A stretch of 64,000 bases of DNA from Mammaliicoccus stepanovicii (lineage in GTDB: Bacteria > Bacillota > Bacilli > Staphylococcales > Staphylococcaceae), in NCBI RefSeq assembly GCF_002902525.1, contig NZ_PPQZ01000015.1:62001-126000 (forward strand), read 5' to 3'. Below are positions 29,301 through 37,919 of the stretch, in pieces. Position numbers and translations under genes: made by a program. The notes under the pieces were generated by a model, which made no database searches, had not been told where the DNA came from, and was given only the letters and a program-made list of their open reading frames with translations. Numbering within the stretch: the first letter of the stretch is position 1; each line of letters opens with the position of its first letter.

Positions 29301-29890
29301 AAGAAGTAAATGAAAGATATACTTTCCTAAACGATCAACGTAATGACTTATTAGAAGCTAAAGAAACATTAGAACAAGTGATTTCAGAAATGGATAGCGA
29401 AGTATCTGTTAGATTTAAAGAAACTTTTGATGAAGTTAACCGTCACTTTGGAAATGTCTTCAGAACACTGTTCAACGGAGGTAAAGCGGAACTTCAGTTA
29501 ACAGATAAAGATATATTAAATGCAGGTGTCGAAATTGTAGTCCAACCGCCTGGTAAGAATAGACAGTACTTATCACTATTAAGTGGTGGGGAACGTGCGC
29601 TATCTGCAATTAGTTTATTATTTGCTATATTGAAAGTAAGAACCGCACCGTTTGTAATTTTGGATGAGGTAGAAGCGGCACTTGATGAACATAATGTCAT
29701 TCGATACGCTGAGTATTTAGATAAGCTTAAAGCAGAAACACAATTCATTGTTATTACCCATCGAAAAGGGACTATGTCTTATGCAGATAGTTTATATGGG
29801 GTCACAATGCAAGAAAGAGGTATTTCAAAACTCGTTAGTGTTAACTTAAAGTCATTAAAAAATGAAGAATTGGAGGCATTGCAGTCATGA
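26324..29890 (+). CDS. smc: Chromosome segregation ATPase SMC
   Basis: Condensin subunit that organises the chromosome with ScpA and ScpB. The N-terminal head has Walker A GPNGSGKSN. Long coiled coils (about 170-500 and 670-1010) flank a hinge (about 510-660, with GFYSGVKHIL and GGAMTGGGK). The C-terminal head carries the ABC signature LSGGERALSA and Walker B FVILDEVEAALDE. The length of 1188 matches S. aureus Smc. The end overlaps the ftsY start by four bases. Confidence 0.98.
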   Translation: MVYLKSIDAYGFKSFAEHTHVDFDNGVTAIVGPNGSGKSNITDAIKWVLGEQSAKSLRGSKMEDIIFNGSKDRKKCQFAEVKLTLDNHSKKLNIDEETVIVERRLYRNGDSEYYLNKERTRLKSILDLFLDSGLGKEAFSIISQGKVDEVLNAKPSDRRFLIEEAAGVLKYKKRKKEATQKLDETEQNLNRVEDIVFDLEARVEPLREEASIAEEYISLKEEMKKSDITVTVYDIESLNKDFKQLESDIQHFQNQKDDKVNDLENMTSSLNEKKKTRDHISIKIQESNQSLVESTESLERYTGQLEVLKERQKNSDATNERLEEERQATETRISKISEQIKDIDLDLSSYKEKYQAMIQEINQLEAHLSNNEGSFEERIEKLKDEYYQLMTEQSDINNDIRFLEDKLSAHEQKQSRLDGRQKEVYEELQRIWEEKDDITDKLNKVETELKETTNKYKDTHTSLKQKENDYKESETKLYQAYRYTEQMKTRINALKNMQDEYIGFYSGVKHILKEKSLHGIEGAVAEIIDTPSKLTTAIEIALGASLQHIIVQEEKDARLAIKYLKDKKLGRATFLPMNVVKRRFIPQNLIAEISNEKGFVTVASEGVNFDDKYRNIVEHLLGGTIIAENLEMANHLARKIQFKHRIVTLEGDVITPGGAMTGGGKEKKASLLSQKDELKTTEDKYNEFMQQTHAIESQVKTLKSEVERLEKQLTETEVKGTELRAKEHEVTLQLDSILAKEKRLKDENETFEFEKNDGYNFVKGQETLLEKKSTLTNIQEKLTKIDEELNHLNASLSNNKDSEKTIQNELNEKRSNLAVEKERHRLKERDKRRLNEDLNEQENTLNKIIDQIELVNSDEYSGVSQFEEVEQQIQKFTSLKGNIELKMQQEQTEYQDIQQNIKVLEEETASLHQSISGIETGLQDMVSKHSKIDIMIEHQLTHLNETYQLTFEKAQSLYEMPEDISEARKTVKLTKMSIDELGHVNINAIDQFKEVNERYTFLNDQRNDLLEAKETLEQVISEMDSEVSVRFKETFDEVNRHFGNVFRTLFNGGKAELQLTDKDILNAGVEIVVQPPGKNRQYLSLLSGGERALSAISLLFAILKVRTAPFVILDEVEAALDEHNVIRYAEYLDKLKAETQFIVITHRKGTMSYADSLYGVTMQERGISKLVSVNLKSLKNEELEALQS

Positions 29891-31059
29891 GTTTTTTTAA
29901 ACGATTAAAAGATAAATTCGCACCAACCGAAGAAGTAAATAAAGATATTGATATTAAAGAAGAAAAACCAGTTCAAGATTTACCACCAGAATCTGATGAA
30001 AAACAAAATCCAGAAGCTGTTCAGTTTGATGATGGTTTAATGTCTTTAGATGAGTTTGAAGAATGGGAATCTGAGCAACTCGGTGCTAAATTCAAACAAG
30101 GTCTAGAAAAATCAAGAGAAAATTTCCAAAATAAATTAAATGACTTATTAGCAGTTTATAGAAAAGTTGACGAAGACTTTTTTGAAGCATTAGAAGAGAT
30201 GTTAATTCAAGCTGACGTTGGATTCAATACAGTTATGGAATTAGTAGATGAACTGCGTATGGAAGCTAAGCGACAAAATATAACAGAAACAGCAGAATTA
30301 AGAGAAGTTATAGTTGAAAAAATAGTAGAAATTTATGTTCAAGATGATGAAAATATAGACCATATGAACATTGAAGATGACCGCCTAAATGTAATTTTGA
30401 TGGTAGGTGTCAATGGTGTTGGTAAGACTACAACTATCGGTAAATTGGCACATCGATACAAACAAGAAGGCAAGAAAGTCATGTTAGCAGCAGGCGATAC
30501 TTTCCGTGCTGGTGCGATTGAACAATTGCAAGTTTGGGGAGAGCGAGTAGGCGTAGAAGTAATTAGCCAGAAAGAAGGGTCAGATCCTGCAGCAGTTATG
30601 TACGATGCGGTAAATGCTGCGAAAAATAGAGGCGCAGATATATTAATTTGTGACACGGCAGGAAGATTACAAAACAAAGCAAACTTAATGAATGAATTAC
30701 AAAAAGTTAGAAAAGTAATCGACAGAAATATACCTGGTGCGCCACACGAAGTATTATTAGCACTAGACGCAACTACTGGTCAAAATGCACTGTCACAAGC
30801 TAAATCCTTTAAAGAAGTAACTCAAGTTACAGGAATCGTCTTAACTAAACTTGACGGAACAGCAAAAGGTGGTATTGTATTAGCCATAAGAAATGAATTA
30901 CAAATACCAGTTAAATTTGTAGGATTAGGTGAAAAATTAGATGACCTACAACCATTTGATGCTGAAAGTTATGTTTATGGATTATTCGCCGATATGATAG
31001 AATCAAATGATTCAATCGAAAATTCAACTGAAGTAGATGAAACTCATGAAGGAAAATAA
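29887..31059 (+). CDS. ftsY: Signal recognition particle receptor FtsY
   Basis: Membrane-associated SRP GTPase receptor. A short acidic A-domain (about 1-75, rich in Glu and Asp) with the lipid-binding start [11 protein letters not shown] precedes the NG domain. GTPase motifs are [36 protein letters not shown]. At 390 residues it is shorter than in S. aureus because the A-domain is shorter. ATG 29887 overlaps the smc stop, with ggagg upstream. Confidence 0.97.
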   Translation: MSFFKRLKDKFAPTEEVNKDIDIKEEKPVQDLPPESDEKQNPEAVQFDDGLMSLDEFEEWESEQLGAKFKQGLEKSRENFQNKLNDLLAVYRKVDEDFFEALEEMLIQADVGFNTVMELVDELRMEAKRQNITETAELREVIVEKIVEIYVQDDENIDHMNIEDDRLNVILMVGVNGVGKTTTIGKLAHRYKQEGKKVMLAAGDTFRAGAIEQLQVWGERVGVEVISQKEGSDPAAVMYDAVNAAKNRGADILICDTAGRLQNKANLMNELQKVRKVIDRNIPGAPHEVLLALDATTGQNALSQAKSFKEVTQVTGIVLTKLDGTAKGGIVLAIRNELQIPVKFVGLGEKLDDLQPFDAESYVYGLFADMIESNDSIENSTEVDETHEGK

Positions 31060-31381
31060 TGAATTAATCAAAACTATGAGAATGAATTACTTGTTTGACT
31101 TTTATCAAGGCTTATTAACTGATAAACAAAGAAATTATCTGGAATTGTACTACTTACAAGATTATGCTTTAAGTGAAATAGCAGAGACATATCATGTGAG
31201 TCGTCAAGCTGTATATGATAATATAAAGCGAACAGATGAATTATTGGAAGAGTATGAGACAAAGTTACAACTCTTTAATAAATTTAAAGAAAGACAATTA
31301 ATTATAGATAAAATCAAGAAATTATCTGGAGATAATCAAGATATTAAGCAAGCATTAGAAAGCTTAGAGACTCTTGAATAG
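31046..31381 (+). CDS. ylxM: SRP-associated helix-turn-helix protein YlxM
   Basis: Small YlxM/p13-like protein that is always linked to ffh and stimulates SRP function in streptococci. It contains a sigma-4-like HTH ([21 protein letters not shown]) and a C-terminal helix. ATG 31046 gives [20 protein letters not shown], which aligns with the S. aureus start; the ATG at 31037 is three residues longer. The ribosome site is poor, and the gene overlaps ftsY by 14 bases, so coupling is likely. Confidence 0.92.
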   Translation: MKENNELIKTMRMNYLFDFYQGLLTDKQRNYLELYYLQDYALSEIAETYHVSRQAVYDNIKRTDELLEEYETKLQLFNKFKERQLIIDKIKKLSGDNQDIKQALESLETLE

Positions 31382-31392
31382 GAGGAGAAATT

Positions 31393-32757
31393 ATGGCATT
31401 TGAAGGGTTGTCCGAAAGACTTCAAGCCACGATGCAACGCATCAAAGGTAAAGGGAAAGTAACAGAACAAGATATTAAAACGATGATGCGTGAAGTGCGC
31501 TTAGCATTATTAGAAGCGGATGTTAACTTTAAAGTTGTTAAGAAATTTGTTAATACGGTTTCTGAACGTGCTTTAGGTTCTGACGTTATGCAATCATTAA
31601 CACCTGGTCAACAAGTTATTAAAATTGTACAAGATGAGTTAACGGCATTAATGGGTGGAGAAAATAGTAAAATTAACATGAGTACTAAACCACCTACAGT
31701 TGTCATGATGGTTGGTTTACAAGGTGCCGGTAAAACAACAACTGCTGGTAAATTAGCATTATTAATGAGAAAAAAATACAACAAAAAACCATTGCTCGTA
31801 GCATGTGATATTTATCGTCCAGCAGCAATTCAACAGTTACAAACAGTTGGAAAGCAAATTGATGTGCCTGTATATACTGAAGGAGATCAAGTTAGTCCTA
31901 AAGAAATCACTGAGAATGCTTTAAAGTATGCTAGAGAAGAACATCTAGATTTCGTAATCATTGATACTGCAGGACGATTGCATATTGATGAAGCATTAAT
32001 GAACGAATTAGTTGATGTGAAAGAAGTATCTAAACCAGATGAAATCATGTTAGTTGTTGACTCAATGACTGGTCAAGATGCAGTAAATGTTGCTGAATCA
32101 TTTGATACTACTTTAGATATTACGGGTGTGACGCTAACTAAATTAGATGGTGATACTCGTGGTGGTGCAGCATTATCTATTCGATCTGTTACGGATAAAC
32201 CGATTAAATTTATTGGTATGAGTGAAAAATTAGACGGACTAGAACTATTCCATCCAGAACGAATGGCATCTCGAATATTAGGTATGGGTGATGTACTAAG
32301 TTTAATTGAGAAAGCTCAACAAGGTGTAGATGAAACGAAAGCTAAAGAATTAGAACAGAAAATGAGAACATCATCATTTACATTGGATGATTTCCTAGAG
32401 CAACTAGAGCAAGTTAAAGGATTAGGATCACTCGATGATTTAATGAATATGATTCCAGGCGCTAACAAGATGAAAGGCATGAAAAATGCTAACATGGATC
32501 CAAAACAACTTGATAACGTTCAAGCAATCATACGTTCAATGACTCGTGAAGAAAGAAGTAATCCTGATATATTAAATGTATCGAGAAAACGCCGTATCGC
32601 TCAAGGATCTGGTCGTTCATTACAAGAAGTGAATAGACTGATGAAACAATTCGGTGATATGAAAAAAATGATGAAACAATTTACTGGCGGCAACAAAAAA
32701 GGTAAAAAAGGCAAGAGAGCGAGCAATCCATTTCAAGGTATGAATTTACCATTTTAA
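31393..32757 (+). CDS. ffh: Signal recognition particle protein Ffh
   Basis: SRP54 GTPase that recognises signal sequences on nascent chains. The NG domain (about 1-295) has GLQGAGKTTTAGKLA, DIYRPAA, DTAGRLH and TKLDGDTRGG. The methionine-rich M domain (about 325-454) contains the RNA-binding helix with SRKRRIAQGSG. Length 454 is normal. Site aggaggag precedes the ATG. No clear terminator follows; the next gene has its own promoter. Confidence 0.98.
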   Translation: MAFEGLSERLQATMQRIKGKGKVTEQDIKTMMREVRLALLEADVNFKVVKKFVNTVSERALGSDVMQSLTPGQQVIKIVQDELTALMGGENSKINMSTKPPTVVMMVGLQGAGKTTTAGKLALLMRKKYNKKPLLVACDIYRPAAIQQLQTVGKQIDVPVYTEGDQVSPKEITENALKYAREEHLDFVIIDTAGRLHIDEALMNELVDVKEVSKPDEIMLVVDSMTGQDAVNVAESFDTTLDITGVTLTKLDGDTRGGAALSIRSVTDKPIKFIGMSEKLDGLELFHPERMASRILGMGDVLSLIEKAQQGVDETKAKELEQKMRTSSFTLDDFLEQLEQVKGLGSLDDLMNMIPGANKMKGMKNANMDPKQLDNVQAIIRSMTREERSNPDILNVSRKRRIAQGSGRSLQEVNRLMKQFGDMKKMMKQFTGGNKKGKKGKRASNPFQGMNLPF

Positions 32758-32832
32758 AGTGATTTAAGCTTTCATTGAATGATTCAAGTATAGTAAATCT
32801 TAAATAAATTTAAATTGGTAAAGAGAAAACAC

Positions 32833-32861
32833 TTTACAAACTTTTTAAACCCTGTTATAGT
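32833..32861 (+). promoter_or_regulatory. Promoter of rpsP operon
   Basis: TTTACA (32833-32838), a 17-base spacer and TATAGT (32856-32861), 48 bases before the start codon. Confidence 0.65.
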
Positions 32862-32909
32862 ATTTACTTGTAGAAAAGAAATTATAAATTAGTAAGGAGT
32901 TTTTTAAAC

Positions 32910-33185
32910 ATGGCAGTTAAAATTCGTTTAACGCGTAAGGGTTCAAAAAGAAACCCATTTTATCGTATAGTAGTAGCAGATGCACGTTCTCCACGTGATG
33001 GTCGTATTATCGAACCAATCGGTACTTACAATCCAGTTGCTAAACCAGAAGCAGAAATTAAAGTTGATGAAGAATTAGCTTTAAAATGGTTAGCTAATGG
33101 AGCAAAACCTACTGATACAGTTCGTGATATCTTATCAACTCAAGGTATCATGGAGAAATTCCATAACTCTAAACTTTCTAAATAA
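32910..33185 (+). CDS. rpsP: 30S ribosomal protein S16
   Basis: 91-residue ribosomal protein that opens [32 protein letters not shown], the S16 signature region, with [10 protein letters not shown] following. Site aaggag precedes the ATG. The neighbouring order rpsP-khpA-rimM-trmD-rplS is standard in Bacillales. Confidence 0.98.
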   Translation: MAVKIRLTRKGSKRNPFYRIVVADARSPRDGRIIEPIGTYNPVAKPEAEIKVDEELALKWLANGAKPTDTVRDILSTQGIMEKFHNSKLSK

Positions 33186-33198
33186 GTTGTAGAATAAA

Positions 33199-33426
33199 TT
33201 GGAAAAATTAATACAAACAATAATAGTACCGCTCGTAGATTATCCGGAGAACATCAATATATCTAAAGATGAACAAGATTCTAGCATTACGTTTAGTATA
33301 GACGTTCATGAAGAAGACGTTGGAAGAATTATTGGTAAGAAGGGCAGAATGATTAAAGCCATTCGTACAATTGTGTCTGGTTCAATGAACGAGCATGGCA
33401 AGAAAGTGTTTGTAGAAGTTAATTAA
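33199..33426 (+). CDS. khpA: RNA-binding KH-domain protein KhpA
   Basis: 75-residue single KH domain protein, family of KhpA (YlqC), which works with KhpB on small RNAs and division in streptococci. The GxxG loop is in GRIIGKKGRMIKAIR. The only plausible start is TTG 33199, 13 bases after the rpsP stop, and no good ribosome site precedes it, which suggests coupling to rpsP. A terminator separates it from rimM. Confidence 0.9.
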   Translation: MEKLIQTIIVPLVDYPENINISKDEQDSSITFSIDVHEEDVGRIIGKKGRMIKAIRTIVSGSMNEHGKKVFVEVN

Positions 33427-33452
33427 GAGTGCCTATTTTGGTGCTCTTTTTT
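33425..33452 (+). terminator. Terminator/attenuator between khpA and rimM
   Basis: A 9-bp stem with two G-U pairs and a T6 tract begins on the khpA stop codon. It would reduce read-through into rimM-trmD. Confidence 0.75.
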
Positions 33453-33489
33453 ATTGTTGATTATGAAACAGTTGAGGAGGGATTGCTCA

Positions 33490-33990
33490 ATGAAAGTTGA
33501 AGTAGGTAAATTTGTAAATACACATGGTATTAAAGGTGAGATTAGAGTATTATCAGATTCAGATTTTACTGATGAACGATTTCAAGTAGGTCAGCAAATC
33601 ATTGTTAAACATAAAAATGAAGAACAATCATTTACAATTGCCTCACATAGATTGCATAAAAATTTCCATTTACTCACTTTTGAAGGGATTCATAATATAA
33701 ATGATATTGAATATTTAAAAGGATCTAAATTATTTCAAGAGGAAGATAATAAATCTATCGAACTTGAAGAGAATGAATTTTATTATGCTGATATAATTGG
33801 TTGCACAGTCTATGTGAATGATGAACAACTTGGTAAAGTTACTGAAGTAATGGAAACAGGTGCAAACGATGTATGGGTCGTTCAAGGCGATAAAGAATAC
33901 TTGATTCCTTATATCGAGGATGTCGTCAAAAAAGTTCAAATAGAAAATAAATCTATTTATATAGAACCAATGGAAGGTTTATTAGACTGA
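33490..33990 (+). CDS. rimM: Ribosome maturation factor RimM
   Basis: Binds S19 and aids 30S head maturation. The N-terminal RimM barrel contains [16 protein letters not shown], and the C-terminal PRC-barrel has [25 protein letters not shown] 33490 with site gaggaggg gives 166 residues; the 12-residue upstream extension of the frame is not used. Its stop overlaps the trmD start by one base. Confidence 0.96.
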   Translation: MKVEVGKFVNTHGIKGEIRVLSDSDFTDERFQVGQQIIVKHKNEEQSFTIASHRLHKNFHLLTFEGIHNINDIEYLKGSKLFQEEDNKSIELEENEFYYADIIGCTVYVNDEQLGKVTEVMETGANDVWVVQGDKEYLIPYIEDVVKKVQIENKSIYIEPMEGLLD

Positions 33991-34712
33991 TGAAAATCGA
34001 TTATTTAACGCTATTTCCGGAAATGTATGAAGGCGTTCTTAATCATTCCATAATGAAAAGAGCCCAAGATAAAGGAATTGTTAAATTTAATACTGTGAAT
34101 TTTAGAGATTTTGCTCAAAACAAACATTCTCAAGTAGATGATTATCCATATGGTGGTGGTCAAGGTATGGTCCTTAAGCCAGAACCTATCTTCAATGCAC
34201 TAGAAGCTTTGGAGAAAACACCTGAAACACGTGTGATATTAATGTGTCCACAAGGTGAGCCATTCACACAGAAGAAAGCCGAGTCGCTTTCTAAAAGTGA
34301 CCATATTGTATTTATTTGTGGTCATTATGAAGGTTATGATGAACGAATCAGAACTGAGTGTGTGACGGATGAAATATCAATTGGGGATTATGTTCTTACT
34401 GGAGGAGAGTTAGCCAGTATGACGATGACAGATGCAATTGTTAGGTTATTACCAGATGTATTAGGAAACCAAGTTTCACATGAAGATGATTCATTTTCTT
34501 CTGGATTACTGGAACATCCTCAATATACGAGACCTGCTGAATATAAAGGATATAAAGTGCCAGATGTATTATTGTCTGGAAATCATGCACACATTAATAA
34601 ATGGAGACATGAGCAATCGTTGCTCAGAACTTTAGAACGAAGACCTGATTTATTAGAGCAATATCCACTTACTGAAGAAGATAAAAAATTCTTGAACAAC
34701 AATAAAAAATAG
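33990..34712 (+). CDS. trmD: tRNA (guanine-37-N1)-methyltransferase
   Basis: SPOUT-class methyltransferase that prevents +1 frameshifting. Trefoil-knot motifs are [11 protein letters not shown] and [11 protein letters not shown], with [15 protein letters not shown] upstream. Length 240, typical of the family. Start overlaps the rimM stop. Confidence 0.97.
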   Translation: MKIDYLTLFPEMYEGVLNHSIMKRAQDKGIVKFNTVNFRDFAQNKHSQVDDYPYGGGQGMVLKPEPIFNALEALEKTPETRVILMCPQGEPFTQKKAESLSKSDHIVFICGHYEGYDERIRTECVTDEISIGDYVLTGGELASMTMTDAIVRLLPDVLGNQVSHEDDSFSSGLLEHPQYTRPAEYKGYKVPDVLLSGNHAHINKWRHEQSLLRTLERRPDLLEQYPLTEEDKKFLNNNKK

Positions 34713-34767
34713 ATTGAATCAATTTACACAATATGATATATTATTATAAGTGTGTTAACACAAAATC

Positions 34768-34843
34768 ACTATGATCCGCTGCTAGCAATGAAACGTTTTT
34801 ATAAAATTTTGGGCAAGAACATAGTCAGAAGGAGAGAATATAA
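34768..34843 (+). ncRNA. Candidate structured leader of rplS (L19 leader-like)
   Basis: The 131-base gap before rplS carries an upstream TTTACA near 34733. The untranslated part is closed by a perfect 6-bp pairing (ACTATG 34768-34773 / CATAGT 34820-34825). Inside it lies atccgctgctagc, which I recall as conserved in rplS leaders of Bacillales. The ribosome site aaggagag follows directly. This fits autogenous control by L19, but the assignment to the Rfam L19 leader is from memory. Confidence 0.45.
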
Positions 34844-35194
34844 ATGAGTAATCATAAGTTAATCGAAGCAGTAACGAAAGACCAATTACGTACGGATATT
34901 CCAACATTCCGTGCCGGAGACACTGTACGTGTACACGTACGTATCGTTGAGGGTTCTCGCGAACGTATCCAAGTGTTCGAAGGTGTTGTAATTAAACGTC
35001 GTGGTGGCGGTATTTCTGAAACGTTTACAGTTCGTAAAATCTCTTACGGTGTAGGTGTGGAACGTACATTCCCAGTACATACACCAAAAATCGAGACTAT
35101 CGAAGTTAAACGTCGCGGTAAAGTACGTCGTGCTAAACTTTACTACCTACGTAGTTTACGTGGTAAAGCTGCTCGTATTAAAGAAATTAGATAA
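34844..35194 (+). CDS. rplS: 50S ribosomal protein L19
   Basis: 116-residue ribosomal protein at the 30S-50S interface. L19 motifs include [50 protein letters not shown] and KLYYLR. Site aaggagag precedes the ATG. A strong terminator follows. Confidence 0.98.
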   Translation: MSNHKLIEAVTKDQLRTDIPTFRAGDTVRVHVRIVEGSRERIQVFEGVVIKRRGGGISETFTVRKISYGVGVERTFPVHTPKIETIEVKRRGKVRRAKLYYLRSLRGKAARIKEIR

Positions 35195-35205
35195 TAAAGT
35201 TATAC

Positions 35206-35237
35206 AAAAAAAGTTCCTAGAGATAGGAACTTTTTTT
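35206..35237. terminator. Bidirectional intrinsic terminator after rplS
   Basis: A 14-bp perfect stem including A7/T7 tracts with loop GAGA. Because of the symmetric tracts it can also stop transcripts arriving from yfhO on the minus strand. Confidence 0.92.
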
Positions 35238-35241
35238 ATTT

Positions 35242-35296
35242 AAATGAGCGGGGAAGTAATCTTTTTTATAAAATCAGATTGCTTTCCCGCTCATTT
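35242..35296. terminator. Large inverted repeat at the 3' end of yfhO
   Basis: A 21-bp stem with a few G-U/mismatch positions (35242-35262 / 35276-35296) lies between the yfhO stop and the rplS terminator. It probably forms the first hairpin of the csbB-yfhO 3' end. Confidence 0.75.
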
Positions 35297-35298
35297 AT

Positions 35299-37893
35299 TT
35301 AGTTTTTATTAATAAATCTTGTGAATAAAATTGATAGTAATATTGAGATGATAGAAATGATAAGCATCACATTAAAATACGGTGGCTTGTATTTAATCTT
35401 AATATGTTTGCTTTGTTTATCTACATCAATGCCCACCATGACATGATTCACACGTTGAACGTTAGTTTTTTTGCCATCTACATATGCTGTTAATCCTTTT
35501 CTGAAAGGAATATTTACCACAGTTGTACCTGCTTTATGTTTGTTTAGTTTAATATCGATAATTCCGTTCTTTTCTTTAAATGAATGTTCCTTTCTTTTGT
35601 CCGCTTGTTTTAAAGTTTGATAATTTTCTCCATATAAACCTTGTAATTTCAACTTGTATGCACCGTTAGTGAGTCCAATATTTATCTTGCCGTCATTAGA
35701 AACTGGCACACGATACAATAGGTTATCTTGGTTCATACGATATTTAGAATCTTTAAATAATCGATTGTTAGCGTATTGATTAATTTGAATTGTAAAGTTA
35801 GATTGTGGTGGTTTACGATCTACATACATCATTAAATATAAATCTTGATATTGCTTTGCTATATGTGGAGGTAGTTTAATTGTAAGGCCATCTCCATTTG
35901 AAGGAACAGTTAATATATCTTTATTATAATTTGAATGATGTGTTGTAATACTTGTATCTTTTAATAAATTTTTGGAATGCGTCATTTTAGCGTAATCTTT
36001 ATGGTTTTGTGTCGTGACTACACCTTTGATCATAGCATGTTCAAGATCTAAAGGATTTCTTATTTGATTTGGGTCGTAATATTGATCCGTCACCTTTACG
36101 GTAGGCAACATTTGTTCATTTTTATAAATTTGATATTTACCATCGTCATTTATAAGTTTGAAATTAGCTGGTAATTCTTGCTGATAGCTTTTTTTCATAA
36201 AATATTTCGTCGACCATAAACTATACAAGTTAGAACGACCTTGCATATTACTATATTTACTTAATGATTCGTCTTGTAAATTGACTTTTGCTTTATTATA
36301 TAAGTAATCATTTAACGCACCATCAAATATACTTGAATATAAACTCATACCTTGAAATTGTTGATACATCGGGGTGTTATCTTGATTTAATACTCTCCAT
36401 GAAATGCGTTCACCACTATCGATATTTTTTTTGATATCATTGATATGCTTACGCTGTAGTGCGCTATCAAACGTACTCGCTTGAATGTAAAATTTATTTG
36501 CTCTTCGTTCGTGGTCTTCATGATAAATTTGATTTTTACTATGCTCTTTCGAAACTAAAAATGATAAAAACATAATGGAAATTGCATATAGAATGATTAA
36601 TACCTTACCTTTAGAGTTGATTGTGAGTACAGCTAAACCTATTAAACATAAAACAGGAACCATCCATATCCAAATCACATAATCTTTAGTAATCAAATAG
36701 CTCATCAATATGATGATAAAACTTGGCATGCATGTTGCTATATATTGCTTTACAGGTATGCTTTTAAAGTAGTATACATAGAATGCAATAAGTCCACTCG
36801 AGAAGAATGTTAGCAAATAGTGCCATCTTTTTTGTGGTGCAGAAAACCCATTAAATATACTATCAACAAAAGGTATAAAACTCGCAATAATGAAAATGAT
36901 TGTAAATATGCTAAATAATCGATAATAATAATGTTTGTACAAATTGAATGTGAGTAATGCTTGGATAGCAACAAATAATACAACAACTAAATAATTATCA
37001 TAAAATATATTATCATGCTTGCCAAACTCTGATAATAAAGGGATTTCTCCTCGATAAGTAGCTCTATTATTTCCTATGAATCCTATAGCTGCTTGGAAGA
37101 ATATAAACAAACTAGAGCCTAATCCGAGAATACTAGCAATCGTAAATACTTTGAATTGTTGAAATCTATTTATTATGTCATCCTTATATTTGAAAATCAT
37201 TCTATACATGAAGTAGAGAAGGCCAATTAATAATTGATAATAAGCAAAATAAAAATTATTAATAAATGTTAAGGTCACGATAATGATAAACATGCCGATT
37301 TTTTTACGTGTTAAGAAACGTTCAATACTTAAAATTAATAATGGTAATAAAATAAAAACATCACTAAAGAACGGCCAATAAACAGTAAACCTAAAATAAA
37401 TAGGAGAAACGGCGAATAAGAATGCTGAAACGATTGAAGCGATACGATTTAAACCGTAATGTTTAAATAATAGATATGTTGAAAACATGATAAGGAATGA
37501 TTTTACAATAGAGATGACAATAGCATTTTGTACCCAAAATAACATATGATCAGTATTGAAATGCAATATAAAAGAAGCGATATAAATAAACATTACATTT
37601 AGAATGAACAATAAATTTGTAGAGAAATAATAAGCAAAATCCATCATCATGTCTCCACCAAGGCCTAAATCAGTTGCATAGAAAAATGACCCATGAGTCC
37701 AATGTTCATATAAATACATTTGTATTGGGACCATCTGTTCCATACCATCATTCGGACCAGTAAACAAAATACCATCTTTAAAATATCTATATAATACGTA
37801 GCCGTGGCCTAACACAGCTAACACTGAAAAAAGCAATATGATTTGTAATTTATGTCTGCTTGCATATAAAAATGTTAATATTTTATTTTTCAT
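35299..37893 (-). CDS. yfhO: YfhO-family polytopic membrane glycosyltransferase (lipoteichoic acid glycosylation)
   Basis: Large membrane protein of 864 residues. It has one N-terminal helix (about 14-35), a conserved extracellular loop with GPNDGMEQMVPIQMY and DLGLGGDMMMDFAYYF, then about eleven more helices to residue 450. An extracellular domain (about 460-840) and a last helix before KN complete it. In B. subtilis and S. aureus, YfhO is the outer glycosyltransferase that moves GlcNAc from a lipid carrier onto lipoteichoic acid, with CsbB and GtcA. The same place between rplS and rbgA is occupied by yfhO in S. aureus. Site ggtgaa is weak. It lies 26 bases after csbB and is expected to be co-transcribed. 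Confidence 0.9.
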   Translation of the reverse strand: MKNKILTFLYASRHKLQIILLFSVLAVLGHGYVLYRYFKDGILFTGPNDGMEQMVPIQMYLYEHWTHGSFFYATDLGLGGDMMMDFAYYFSTNLLFILNVMFIYIASFILHFNTDHMLFWVQNAIVISIVKSFLIMFSTYLLFKHYGLNRIASIVSAFLFAVSPIYFRFTVYWPFFSDVFILLPLLILSIERFLTRKKIGMFIIIVTLTFINNFYFAYYQLLIGLLYFMYRMIFKYKDDIINRFQQFKVFTIASILGLGSSLFIFFQAAIGFIGNNRATYRGEIPLLSEFGKHDNIFYDNYLVVVLFVAIQALLTFNLYKHYYYRLFSIFTIIFIIASFIPFVDSIFNGFSAPQKRWHYLLTFFSSGLIAFYVYYFKSIPVKQYIATCMPSFIIILMSYLITKDYVIWIWMVPVLCLIGLAVLTINSKGKVLIILYAISIMFLSFLVSKEHSKNQIYHEDHERRANKFYIQASTFDSALQRKHINDIKKNIDSGERISWRVLNQDNTPMYQQFQGMSLYSSIFDGALNDYLYNKAKVNLQDESLSKYSNMQGRSNLYSLWSTKYFMKKSYQQELPANFKLINDDGKYQIYKNEQMLPTVKVTDQYYDPNQIRNPLDLEHAMIKGVVTTQNHKDYAKMTHSKNLLKDTSITTHHSNYNKDILTVPSNGDGLTIKLPPHIAKQYQDLYLMMYVDRKPPQSNFTIQINQYANNRLFKDSKYRMNQDNLLYRVPVSNDGKINIGLTNGAYKLKLQGLYGENYQTLKQADKRKEHSFKEKNGIIDIKLNKHKAGTTVVNIPFRKGLTAYVDGKKTNVQRVNHVMVGIDVDKQSKHIKIKYKPPYFNVMLIISIISILLSILFTRFINKN

Positions 37894-37919
37894 TTATTTC
37901 ACCAACGTATCATTCAATT

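Noticed and set aside
35055-35243. Small plus-strand open frame overlapping the rplS 3' end
   Set aside because: It is a shifted frame of rplS running into the terminator, without a ribosome site.
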